Assembly (NCBI GenBank): GCA_963807305.1
Contig: CAWEBN010000007.1
Span: 173,707 to 237,706, forward strand
Direction: 5' to 3'
Length of the DNA stretch: 64,000 nucleotides
Origin: JAOPZW01 sp963807305
GTDB lineage: Bacteria > Actinomycetota > Thermoleophilia > Solirubrobacterales > Solirubrobacteraceae
How positions within the stretch are numbered: position 1 is the first letter of the stretch; each line of letters starts with the position of its first letter. A program made the translations under genes and the position numbers. Of the stretch, positions 37,723 through 45,556 are shown one piece after another. Under the pieces are notes generated by a model. The model saw only the letters and a list, made by a program, of their open reading frames with translations, was not told where the DNA came from and did not search any database.

Positions 37723-38145
37723 GTGCCCGCGGCGACCAACGCACGGCCACACGGCAGTTTCCTCGCCTCGGAGGCCGGCGAGCTGGCCGGCGTGTCGGGC
37801 ACCACGATCGGCCAATGGGCGCGCCGCGGGCTCATCCGCTCGTCGGTCTCCGACGCCGATCCGCGGGTCTACAGCGTCGAGGACGTGGCCGAGGCCGCGG
37901 TGGTCAGGGCGCTCCTCGACCGCGGCGTGCGCCACGCCGACGTCCACCGCCTCGTCGAGCGCCTCAACGGCTACGGCCCGTGGCCCCTGAGCGAGGCCAC
38001 GCTGGCCACGACCACCGACGGCGCGCCGCGGATCGTCCTGCGCGAGGACGAGGGCGACTGGGTCCTGACCGCGCGCGGCTGGCAGCGCCCGGCGGCGCTG
38101 CCGTCGCTGCGCGAGGTGCGGTTGCGGCTGGCGCGGAGCGCTTGA
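37723..38145 (+). CDS. MerR-type helix-turn-helix protein
   Basis: A 140-residue DNA-binding protein. An N-terminal winged HTH has FLASEAGELAGVSGTTIGQW, ARRGLIRSS and RVYSVEDVAEAAVVRALLDRG, the MerR signature. The C-terminal part (WPLSEATLATTTDGAPRIVL) is not the usual dimer coiled coil. Start GTG 37723 follows AAGG by seven bases. It is divergent from rpsO with 22 bp between starts, so it could act on that promoter. No effector-binding cysteines are present. Confidence 0.8.
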   Translation: MPAATNARPHGSFLASEAGELAGVSGTTIGQWARRGLIRSSVSDADPRVYSVEDVAEAAVVRALLDRGVRHADVHRLVERLNGYGPWPLSEATLATTTDGAPRIVLREDEGDWVLTARGWQRPAALPSLREVRLRLARSA

Positions 38146-38201
38146 GTGTCGGGCGATGCGTCCGCGAGGCGCGACGCGCAGACGCGCCGGCGCAGGCCGA
38201 C

Positions 38202-38960
38202 CTACTGCGCCATCGCCCCCGCATCGACCGACAGCGCCGTCCCCGTCACGAACGACGACCGGTCCGACACCAGCCAGACGACCGACTCGGCCACCTCGGC
38301 GGGCTCGCCGAAGCGCTTCATCGCCTGCGGGGCGAGCAGCTCGAGCTGGCGCTCCTCGGGGAGGATGTCCATCATCGCCGTGCGGATCGCGGCCGGGCAC
38401 ACGCAGTTGACGCGGATGCCGTCGTTGGCGACCTCGACGGCGGCGGCGCGGGTCAGGCCGACGACGCCGTGCTTGCTGGCGATGTAGGCCGCCAGGGTCG
38501 GGACGGCCATGAGCCCGGCCAGCGAGGCGGTGTTCACGATCGAGCCGCGGCCGTGCCGGAGCATCTGCGGGATCTGGTACTTCATCCCCAGCCAGACGCC
38601 CTTGAGGTTGACGGCGATCACCCTCTCCCAGTCGGCCTCCTCGGTGTCGACGACGGTCGCCTGAAGCTCGACGCCGGCGTTGTTGTGGGCGAAGTCGAGG
38701 TGCCCGAAGGCGTCGACGGTGTGGCGGACGAGGGCCTCGCAGTCGGCGGCCACGGAGACGTCGGCGGCCACGAAGACGGCGTGGCCGCCCTCTTGCTCGA
38801 GGAGGCGGACCGTCTCCTCGCCGTCCTCCCGGCGCGACGGCAGATCGGTGACGAGCACTCCGGCCGCGCCCTCGCGGGCGAGCGCCAGGGCCGTGGCGCG
38901 GCCGATGCCCCCCGCCGAACCCGTGACCAGCCCCGCCTTGCCCTCGACCAGACCCGGCAT
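38202..38960 (-). CDS. short-chain dehydrogenase/reductase (SDR)
   Basis: A 252-residue classical SDR. The cofactor motif is TGSAGGIG, followed by NNAG, the Ser of IVNTASLAG and the YIASK catalytic Tyr-Lys. It ends TALSVDAGAMAQ. The Asp in VLVTDLP favours NAD(H) over NADP(H). The substrate is unknown. ATG 38960 has AAGGAGGG immediately upstream. It lies between the MerR-like gene (convergent) and ribF, and looks like a passenger in the translation cluster. Confidence 0.87.
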   Translation of the reverse strand: MPGLVEGKAGLVTGSAGGIGRATALALAREGAAGVLVTDLPSRREDGEETVRLLEQEGGHAVFVAADVSVAADCEALVRHTVDAFGHLDFAHNNAGVELQATVVDTEEADWERVIAVNLKGVWLGMKYQIPQMLRHGRGSIVNTASLAGLMAVPTLAAYIASKHGVVGLTRAAAVEVANDGIRVNCVCPAAIRTAMMDILPEERQLELLAPQAMKRFGEPAEVAESVVWLVSDRSSFVTGTALSVDAGAMAQ

Positions 38961-38980
38961 CTGCCCTCCTTCTCGCTCGT

Positions 38981-39862
38981 TCAGGCCGCGATCGCGCGCG
39001 CGTCCTCGACGTCGCGGCGCATCTGCTCCACCAGCGCCTCGATGGACTCGAAGCGCTTCTCCCCGCGCAGGCGCTTGAGGAACTCCACCCGCAGCGGCGT
39101 GCCGTAGATGTCGCCGTCGAAGTCCACGAGGAAGGCCTCGATGAGCTCGCCGCGGCCCGTGACGAACATCGGGCGAACGCCGACGTTGGTCGCCGCCACG
39201 TGCACGGCGCCGTCGGCCGTCCGCGCGCGGCAGGCGTACACGCCGTGTCCGGGGACGACGTAGCCGTCGACGGGGACGAGGTTGGCCGTCGGGAAGCCCA
39301 GCGTGCGCCCGCGCTTGTCGCCGTGCGCGACCTCGCCCGCGACGGTGAACGGGGCGCCCAGCAGCCTGTCGGCGTACTCCACCGCGCCGCCCAGCACGAG
39401 CCCCCGGATGTGGCTCGACGACACGACCTCGCCGTCGACCTCGAGCAGATCGACCACGCGCGTCTCGAAGCGGTCGTCGGCGCGCAGCAGCTCCTCGTCG
39501 CCGGCCGCCTTGTGGCCGAAGCGAAAGTTCTCACCCACGCTGACGTGCTCGGCTTGAAGCGTTCCGACGAGGACGTCGTCGATGAAGCTCCGGGCGCTGC
39601 GCGAGGCGAACTCCTCGTCGAACGGGATGACGACGAACTCCTGGACGCCGAGATCGCCCATGAGCTCCGCCTTGCGCTCGAGCGTCGTCAGCAGGCGCGG
39701 CGCGCCGCCCGGCGCGACGATCGCAGCGGGGTGAGGCTCGAAGGTGACGACGGTGTCGGCGCCGGCGATGACCTCCCGGTGACCGACATGCACGCCGTCG
39801 AAGGTGCCGACGGCGATCCGGCGCGGGCGCGGCTGCACCTCGGAGAGCGGGGTCACCTTCAT
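38981..39862 (-). CDS. ribF: bifunctional riboflavin kinase/FAD synthetase
   Basis: A 293-residue enzyme making FMN and FAD. The N-terminal adenylyltransferase part has VGTFDGVHVGHREVI, FEPHPAAI and VGENFRFGHKAAGD; the C-terminal kinase part has GDKRGRTLGFPTANL, GVYACRAR and DIYGTPLRVEFLKRLRGEKRF. ATG 39862 overlaps the truB stop (ATGA). The truB-ribF order is the standard one downstream of rbfA. Confidence 0.95.
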   Translation of the reverse strand: MKVTPLSEVQPRPRRIAVGTFDGVHVGHREVIAGADTVVTFEPHPAAIVAPGGAPRLLTTLERKAELMGDLGVQEFVVIPFDEEFASRSARSFIDDVLVGTLQAEHVSVGENFRFGHKAAGDEELLRADDRFETRVVDLLEVDGEVVSSSHIRGLVLGGAVEYADRLLGAPFTVAGEVAHGDKRGRTLGFPTANLVPVDGYVVPGHGVYACRARTADGAVHVAATNVGVRPMFVTGRGELIEAFLVDFDGDIYGTPLRVEFLKRLRGEKRFESIEALVEQMRRDVEDARAIAA

Positions 39863-40656
39863 CCGCGGAACCCTACGACGGGCTTCAGCAGGCCGTCCTC
39901 GCGGGGCTCCGCGATGGCCACCGGCCCGTCGGCGTCGGCCAGCAGGACGTGCTCGCCCTCGGCCTCGGCCGCGACATGAATCGTCTGGCCGTGGCCGGCG
40001 CGCCACGCGGCGTCGGGGTCGATCTCGACGCGCGGCAGGAAGGCGAGCGCCTGCTCGAGCGGCAGGACGCGCTCCGGATCGGCGTCCGCCACGTCGAACG
40101 GCCCGATGCGCGTGCGCCGCAGCTCCTCGCAGTAGCCGTCGCCCAGCTCGGCGATGAGCGAGCGCACGTACGTCCCGGCCGAGCACTCGATGAGGAACTG
40201 GGCGCGGTCGTCCTCGCGCCACTGCTGCTCGAAGCGGTAGACGTTGACCTCGCGCTCGGGCACCTCGAACTGCTCGCCGTCGCGGGCGCGCTCGTAGGCC
40301 TTGCGGCCCTGCACGCGGACGGCCGACCAGATCGGCGGGCGCTGCACGAGGCGCCCGGTGGGCAGCGCCAGGTCGGCCGGCGGGATGCGCCCGGTGTGCG
40401 TGATCTCCCCCTCGGGGTCGCCGGTGGTCGAGATCGCGCCGAGCCGCGCGACGGTGACGTACTGCTTGGGCAGCGCCATGAGGAAGCGTTGCACGCGCCG
40501 GGCGCGGCCGACGAGCACGAGCAGCAATCCCGTCGCGAACGGGTCCAGCGTGCCGGCGTGCCCGGCCTTGCGCACGCCGAGCAGTCGGCGCGTGGCGAGC
40601 GTCAGGTCGTGCGAGGTCTTCCCCGGCGGCTTGTCGACGAGGACGAGGCCGTCCAC
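39859..40656 (-). CDS. truB: tRNA pseudouridine(55) synthase TruB
   Basis: A 265-residue enzyme converting U55 of the T loop to pseudouridine. LVLVDKPPGKTSHDLT is the opening motif; the catalytic Asp is in HAGTLDPFATGLLLVLVGRA. YVTVARLGAISTTGDPEG and SAGTYVRSLIAELG follow, then a C-terminal PUA-like end. The GTG start at 40656 overlaps the preceding TAG by one base. Confidence 0.95.
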   Translation of the reverse strand: MDGLVLVDKPPGKTSHDLTLATRRLLGVRKAGHAGTLDPFATGLLLVLVGRARRVQRFLMALPKQYVTVARLGAISTTGDPEGEITHTGRIPPADLALPTGRLVQRPPIWSAVRVQGRKAYERARDGEQFEVPEREVNVYRFEQQWREDDRAQFLIECSAGTYVRSLIAELGDGYCEELRRTRIGPFDVADADPERVLPLEQALAFLPRVEIDPDAAWRAGHGQTIHVAAEAEGEHVLLADADGPVAIAEPREDGLLKPVVGFRG

Positions 40657-41648
40657 TACAGCTGCTCGGCGACCTGCTCGCGCAGGAAGCCGATGAGGTC
40701 CTCTTCGGACATCTCCGTGGCAAAGCCCGCCGCCTGGCGGTGCCCGCCGCCACCGCCCGCCCGCGCGATGACCGAGACGTCGATGCGGCCGTCGGTGGCG
40801 CGCAGCGAGACCTTGCGCCGCCCGCGCCCGCTGTCGGAGTCGAGCTCGCGCGAGAGCGCGGCGACCCTGGTGCCCTCGACCGAGCGCAGGTGGTCGATGA
40901 TCCCCTCCGAGTAGCTGTCCTCGGCGCCCGAGAGACGGAAGTCGTCGCGCGTGAGGCGGGTGAAGGTCAGCCGGCCCTCGTCGTAGCGCTGCACGTGGGC
41001 CAGGGCCCGCGCCAGGAGCTCGAGCTTGGCGTAGGGCATGCCCTCGTAGAGGCGACGGTAGATGCCATGGACGTCGACGCCGGCGTCGATGAGCTCGGCG
41101 GCCATCACGTGCGCGCGCACCCCGGTGTTCTCGTACATGAACTTGCCGGTGTCGGTGACGAGGCCGACGTAGAGCGCCTCGGCGATCTCCATCGCGGGCT
41201 CGACGCCCAGCGCCCGCATCAGGTCCCAGACGATCTCGGCGGTGCACGAGGCGTCCTCGACCACATGGTTGACCGTCCCGAAGCGGGTGTTGTCGTGGTG
41301 ATGGTCGATGTTGAGGATGTGCGCCTCCTCGCGCTTGAAGGCGCCCACCGGGTTGCGGTCGATGTTGCCGCAGTCGAGGAAGACGATCGTGCGCTCGTCG
41401 AGGTCGTCGGGCAACGTGCTCTGCAGGCCGTCGAGCTCGAAGAAGCGGTACTCGTAGGGCAGCGGGAACTCGTCGGCGGCCATGTACATGACCGAGTCCT
41501 TGCCCAGCGCGAGCAGGATGCGGTGCATCGCCACCAGCGATCCGAGCGCGTCGCCGTCCGGGTTCTCGTGCGTGACGAGGACGAACCGCGTCGCGTCGCG
41601 CAGCTCGTCGAGGACCTCCTCGCGGGTGTCGGCCTCGATCATGCTCAC
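40656..41648 (-). CDS. DHH-family phosphoesterase (NrnA-like nanoRNase/pAp phosphatase)
   Basis: A 330-residue DHH-DHHA1 protein. Motifs include LVTHENPDGDALGSL, VFLDCGN, the DHH signature NIDHHHDN, LYVGLVTDTGKF, and the DHHA1 block ARAGGGGGHRQAAGF. NrnA degrades oligoribonucleotides two to five long and dephosphorylates pAp. The start GTG 41648 overlaps the rbfA stop (GTGA); an ATG two codons later is possible. The rbfA-nrnA-truB order is conserved in many bacteria. Confidence 0.9.
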   Translation of the reverse strand: MSMIEADTREEVLDELRDATRFVLVTHENPDGDALGSLVAMHRILLALGKDSVMYMAADEFPLPYEYRFFELDGLQSTLPDDLDERTIVFLDCGNIDRNPVGAFKREEAHILNIDHHHDNTRFGTVNHVVEDASCTAEIVWDLMRALGVEPAMEIAEALYVGLVTDTGKFMYENTGVRAHVMAAELIDAGVDVHGIYRRLYEGMPYAKLELLARALAHVQRYDEGRLTFTRLTRDDFRLSGAEDSYSEGIIDHLRSVEGTRVAALSRELDSDSGRGRRKVSLRATDGRIDVSVIARAGGGGGHRQAAGFATEMSEEDLIGFLREQVAEQL

Positions 41649-41983
41649 GTCTGCTCGTCCATGAGTCGCTCCAGACGCTGGGCCCGCTCGGCCGTGTCGT
41701 CGTGGAAGAAGGTCAGCGACGGCGTGTGCTTGAGGCGCAGCTCGCTGCCGATGCGGCCCTGCAGGAAGCCGTGGGCGGACCGCAGGCCCTCGAGCGAGGC
41801 GCTGACGGCCTCGGCGTCCCCGAGAACGCTCACGTAGACGCGAGCGTGGCTCAGATCAGGGCTGGTCTTGACATCCGTGACGGTCACAAATCCGACCCGA
41901 GGGTCCTTCACTTCATGGGCGAGCACGTCGCTGAGGACCTCTCGTACCGCCTCATCGACCCGACGCATCCTCTCCACGCTCAT
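41645..41983 (-). CDS. rbfA: ribosome-binding factor A
   Basis: A 112-residue KH-fold protein for late 30S maturation and cold adaptation. RMRRVDEAVREVLSDVLAHE, DPRVGFVTVTDVKTSPDLSH and the ending LRLKHTPSLTFFHDDT fit the family. The start ATG 41983 overlaps the ylxP stop (ATGA). Confidence 0.94.
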   Translation of the reverse strand: MSVERMRRVDEAVREVLSDVLAHEVKDPRVGFVTVTDVKTSPDLSHARVYVSVLGDAEAVSASLEGLRSAHGFLQGRIGSELRLKHTPSLTFFHDDTAERAQRLERLMDEQT

Positions 41984-42294
41984 CCTATCCCTCCCGCGTC
42001 CTCGAACGAGGTCAGGCTGCGCTCCACGCGCACGCTCTCGGGGTAGCGGCTCAGCAGCCACGCCTCGACGTGGTCGGCCGCCTGTGCCAGCTGCCTGAAC
42101 GAGCCGCTCGTGAGCGCTCCGGCGAGCGTGGAGCGCTGCCATGTGTCCTGACCGTCGACCTCGGAGACGGCGACGCCCAGGCGGGTGCGCAGCTGCGCCT
42201 TCACCGACGACAGCTCCTTGCGCTTCTCCTTGAGGCTTTCGGCGTCGGGGAAGTGCAGATGGATGAGCAGGAGAGCGACGTAGGCGTGAGGCAC
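41980..42294 (-). CDS. ylxP: DUF503 / YlxP-family protein
   Basis: A 104-residue protein of the YlxP family, found between infB and rbfA in Gram-positive bacteria. Motifs are LLIHLHFPDAESLKEKRKEL, RTRLGVAVSEVDGQDTWQRS and a C-terminal helix. It is thought to assist ribosome assembly. The GTG start at 42294 (MPHAYVALLLIHL) follows GAGG. A 119-bp gap separates it from infB; the gap holds no gene. Confidence 0.85.
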   Translation of the reverse strand: MPHAYVALLLIHLHFPDAESLKEKRKELSSVKAQLRTRLGVAVSEVDGQDTWQRSTLAGALTSGSFRQLAQAADHVEAWLLSRYPESVRVERSLTSFEDAGGIG

Positions 42295-42413
42295 GGCACC
42301 TCGACGGTAGCGCGCCCGGAGGCGACCCTCGACCACGCTCAGGCGGCGCTGGCCGCCGCTCGCGGTCACCCCGAAGCGCTGCATCGACGTCCGGACTGGC
42401 TGCGGCGAGGCGC

Positions 42414-45305
42414 CTAGGACAGCGCCCGCTCGACCTGCCGCGTCTCGTAGACCTCGAAGACGTCGCCCTCCTTGATGTCCTGGTAGTTGGCCAGGACGAT
42501 GCCGCACTCGTAGCCGGCGGCGACCTCGCGGACGTCGTCGTTGAAGCGCTTGAGCGAGTCGATCGTGGTGTCGTAGATGACGGTGCCGTCGCGCACGATG
42601 CGGACCTTGGCGCCGCGCCGGACCGTGCCGTCGGTGACGTAGCAGCCGGCGATGGTGCCCACGCGCGAGGCGCGGAAGGTCTGGCGGACCTCGACGGTGC
42701 CGACGGTCTCCTCGACCTCCTCGGGGCGCAGCATGCCGGTCATGGCGTCGCGTAGGTCGTCGAGCGCGCGGTAGATCACCGAGTAGTGGCGGATCTCCAC
42801 GCCCTCGCGCTCGGCCGCGGCGCGCGCGTCGCCCACCGGGCGCACGTTGAAGCCGAGGACGACCGCGTCGGACGCGGCGGCGAGCATGACGTCGGACTCC
42901 GTGATCCCGCCGACGCCGGCGCTGATCACGTTGACGTGGATCTCGTCCTGGGGCAGCTTGGCGATCTCGTCCTCGAAGGCCTCCAGCGAGCCCGAGACGT
43001 CGGCCTTGAGCACGAGGTCGAGCTCCTGGATGTCGCCCTGCTCGATGCCCTTGAAGATGTCCTCGAAGGACACCTTGCGGCCGGAGCGACGGGCCTGGGC
43101 CTCGTTGCGCAGCCGGACGGCGCGCTCGTTGGCCTGCTGGCGCGCGGTGCGGTCGTTGTCGACCACGCGGGCGAACTCGCCCGCGTCGGGAACGCTGTCG
43201 AAGCCGAGCACCTCGACCGGGTCGCCGGGGACGGCCTCGTCGAGGCGGTCGCCGCTGTAGGCGACCATCGCGCGGACCTTGCCCCAGTGTGCGCCGGCGA
43301 CGAGCGCGTCGCCGACGCGCAATGTGCCGCGCTGGACGAGCAGCGTCACGACGGGGCCGCGGCCGGGGTCGAGCCTGGACTCGATGACGACGCCGCTGGC
43401 CTCGGCCTCCGGGTTGGCCTCGAGCTCCTCGAGCTCGGCGACGACGAGGATCGTGTCGAGCAGGTCGTCGAGGCCCACGCGGGTCTTGGCCGACACGTCG
43501 ACGAACTCGGTGTCGCCGCCCCATTCGGAGGGCTGCAGGTTGAGCGTCGTCATCTCCGTGCGCACGCGCGTCGGGTCGGCGCCCTCCTTGTCGACCTTGT
43601 TGACGGCGACGAGGATCGGGACGTCGGCGGCGCGCGAGTGGTCGATCGCCTCCCGGGTCTGCGGCATCACGCCGTCGTCGGCGGCCACCACGACGACCGA
43701 GATGTCGGCCACCTGCCCGCCGCGGGCCCGCATGGCGGTGAACGCCTCGTGGCCCGGCGTGTCCAGGAAGGTGATGGTCTTGTCGTTGTGATGGACCTGG
43801 TAGGCGCCGATGTGCTGGGTGATGCCGCCGGCCTCGCCCGACGCGACCTCGGTCTGGCGGATGGCGTCCAGCAGGGACGTCTTGCCGTGGTCGACGTGGC
43901 CCATGATCGTGACCACCGGCGGGCGCTCGACGAGATCCTCGTCGGCGTCCTCGTAGGCGACCTCGTCCTCGGGCTCGTCGCCCGCATGGATGATCTCCAC
44001 GTCCTTGCCGAACTCCTCGGCCAGGATGGTGATCGCCTCGTCGGAGAGCGTCTGCGTGAGGGTGACCATCTCCCCCATGCTCATGAGCTTCTTGATGATG
44101 TCGGCGACGGCGATGCCGAGGTACTCGGCCACGTCCCTGACCGTCGAGCCGGAGTTGATCCGCACCAGGTCGGTGCGGCTCATCACGTCGGCCTGCAGCG
44201 GAGCGGCGACCTCCTCGAGCACCTCGCGGCGACGGCGGCCGCGGCTGCGGCGCCCTGGCCGCCGGCCGGGAGGTCCGCCCGCGGGCGGACCGCCGGGGCC
44301 GCCCGGGCCACCGGGACCACCGGGACCGCGGCGAGCAGCCTGCGAGTCGATGACGACCCGGCGGCGTCCGCCGGCGGGGCCGCCCTCGTTGCGCAGGCCG
44401 CCGCGCGACGGGCGCGAGGGCTGCGACTTGGTCTCGTCGCGCGTCGGGCGCTTGGGCTCCTCGGGCTGAGCGATGATCTTGGGACCGGTGCCGGGCGCCG
44501 GGCGCTTGGCGGCGGGCGGCGTCTCCTCGGCGGGCTTCTCGGTCTCGGTGGCGGCCGACGCCTCGGGCGCGGCCGGGGCCTGCGCCTCGGGTGCCGGCGC
44601 GGGCGTCGCGGCGGCCGTGGCCTCGGGGGCAGCGCTCGTCGCGGGCTTGGCCTCGGTCTTCGGTGCGGCGGCCGGCGTCTCGGCCGGCTTGGCCTTGGCC
44701 TTGGCCTTGGGCTCCGGCTGCACGGGTGCCGGCGCGGGAGTCGGCGCCGTGGCAGCGGGCTGCGCGGGCTCGGCGGCCGGCGCCTTGGGCTGCTCGGGCG
44801 TGGCCGCCGGCGTCGCCTCGCGCGCCACGGGCGCCGGAGTCGGCGGCGCGGGCGCCGGGCGGCGCGGCATCGGCGGCGGCGTCGCCGGGGGGCGCGGAGG
44901 CATCGGCGGGCGCGGGTACTCCTCCTCCTGGCGGCGCGTGGGCACCTTCAGGGGCGGCCCGTCGGGCTCGAAGATCCGGCGCTGGCGCTGCGCCGGCGCG
45001 GCGGCGCCGGCCTGACCGGCGGGTCGGGCGGGCGCACCGGGGCGCGCAGGCTGGCCAGGGGCGGCGGGCCGCTGCGCCGCAGCGGCGCCCGCGGGGCGGG
45101 CGGCCGGCTGCGCGGGACGCGCAGCGGCGGCGGCAGGCTTCGCGGGGGTGGCGCCGTTGCCACCCAGGGCGCGCAGCGCCTCGGCCTCGTCGACCGTGGA
45201 GGCCGCAGCCGTCACGTCGAAGCCGGCGGCGCGCAGCCGTGTCAGCACGTCCGCACTGGACATGCCCTGTTCCTTGGCGATCTCGTGAACGCGCTTCTTC
45301 GTCAT
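42414..45305 (-). CDS. infB: translation initiation factor IF-2
   Basis: A 963-residue GTPase that delivers initiator tRNA. An N-terminal IF2_N domain (KKRVHEIAKEQGMSSADVLT) is followed by about 300 residues of low-complexity Ala/Pro/Glu sequence and an Arg/Gly-rich patch (about 310-360). A second IF2_N domain follows, then the G domain at about residue 470 (IMGHVDHGKTSLLDAI, then DTPGHEAF and VNKVDKEGADP) and domains II-IV. ATG 45305 overlaps the ylxR stop (ATGA). The linker DNA is repetitive and could vary in length. Confidence 0.97.
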   Translation of the reverse strand: MTKKRVHEIAKEQGMSSADVLTRLRAAGFDVTAAASTVDEAEALRALGGNGATPAKPAAAAARPAQPAARPAGAAAAQRPAAPGQPARPGAPARPAGQAGAAAPAQRQRRIFEPDGPPLKVPTRRQEEEYPRPPMPPRPPATPPPMPRRPAPAPPTPAPVAREATPAATPEQPKAPAAEPAQPAATAPTPAPAPVQPEPKAKAKAKPAETPAAAPKTEAKPATSAAPEATAAATPAPAPEAQAPAAPEASAATETEKPAEETPPAAKRPAPGTGPKIIAQPEEPKRPTRDETKSQPSRPSRGGLRNEGGPAGGRRRVVIDSQAARRGPGGPGGPGGPGGPPAGGPPGRRPGRRSRGRRRREVLEEVAAPLQADVMSRTDLVRINSGSTVRDVAEYLGIAVADIIKKLMSMGEMVTLTQTLSDEAITILAEEFGKDVEIIHAGDEPEDEVAYEDADEDLVERPPVVTIMGHVDHGKTSLLDAIRQTEVASGEAGGITQHIGAYQVHHNDKTITFLDTPGHEAFTAMRARGGQVADISVVVVAADDGVMPQTREAIDHSRAADVPILVAVNKVDKEGADPTRVRTEMTTLNLQPSEWGGDTEFVDVSAKTRVGLDDLLDTILVVAELEELEANPEAEASGVVIESRLDPGRGPVVTLLVQRGTLRVGDALVAGAHWGKVRAMVAYSGDRLDEAVPGDPVEVLGFDSVPDAGEFARVVDNDRTARQQANERAVRLRNEAQARRSGRKVSFEDIFKGIEQGDIQELDLVLKADVSGSLEAFEDEIAKLPQDEIHVNVISAGVGGITESDVMLAAASDAVVLGFNVRPVGDARAAAEREGVEIRHYSVIYRALDDLRDAMTGMLRPEEVEETVGTVEVRQTFRASRVGTIAGCYVTDGTVRRGAKVRIVRDGTVIYDTTIDSLKRFNDDVREVAAGYECGIVLANYQDIKEGDVFEVYETRQVERALS

Positions 45306-45556
45306 CCGTCCACCGATTCTACGAGGTCGTGGTCAACCGACACGGCCCGGCGGAAGGCCCGGGGCAATGCGCGTCGCTCGATGGCCGTCTGCGCGCAGGC
45401 CGCGTCGCAGACGTAGGCACCGCGCCCGGGCAGCAACGCGCCCGGGTCGGCGACGACGCGCTCGCCGCGCACGGCGAGGCGCCGCAGCGCCGCCTGGGGC
45501 GCGCGGCGCCCGCAGGCCACGCAGCGTCGCTGCGGGATGTGCCGTGCCGCCGCTAT
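45302..45556 (-). CDS. ylxR: YlxR (DUF448) nucleic-acid-binding protein, probable AUA start
   Basis: An 84-residue protein if read from ATA 45556. The YlxR core is RRCVACGRRAP followed by LRRLAV and LLPGRGAYVCDAACAQTAIE, with CxxC at the N terminus. The only canonical in-frame start is GTG 45520, which would cut off the first conserved Cys. The ATA at 45556 instead restores it (AAARHIPQRRCVACG). It overlaps the nusA stop as ATAG, the same geometry as ATGA/GTGA elsewhere, and has GGAGGAG eight bases upstream. The gene lies between nusA and infB as usual. Product certain, start uncertain. Confidence 0.82.
   Translation of the reverse strand: MAAARHIPQRRCVACGRRAPQAALRRLAVRGERVVADPGALLPGRGAYVCDAACAQTAIERRALPRAFRRAVSVDHDLVESVDG

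Noticed and set aside
44220..45180. Long open frames on the plus strand opposite the infB linker
   Set aside because: They mirror the Ala/Pro-rich IF-2 linker and have no start context or homology pattern.
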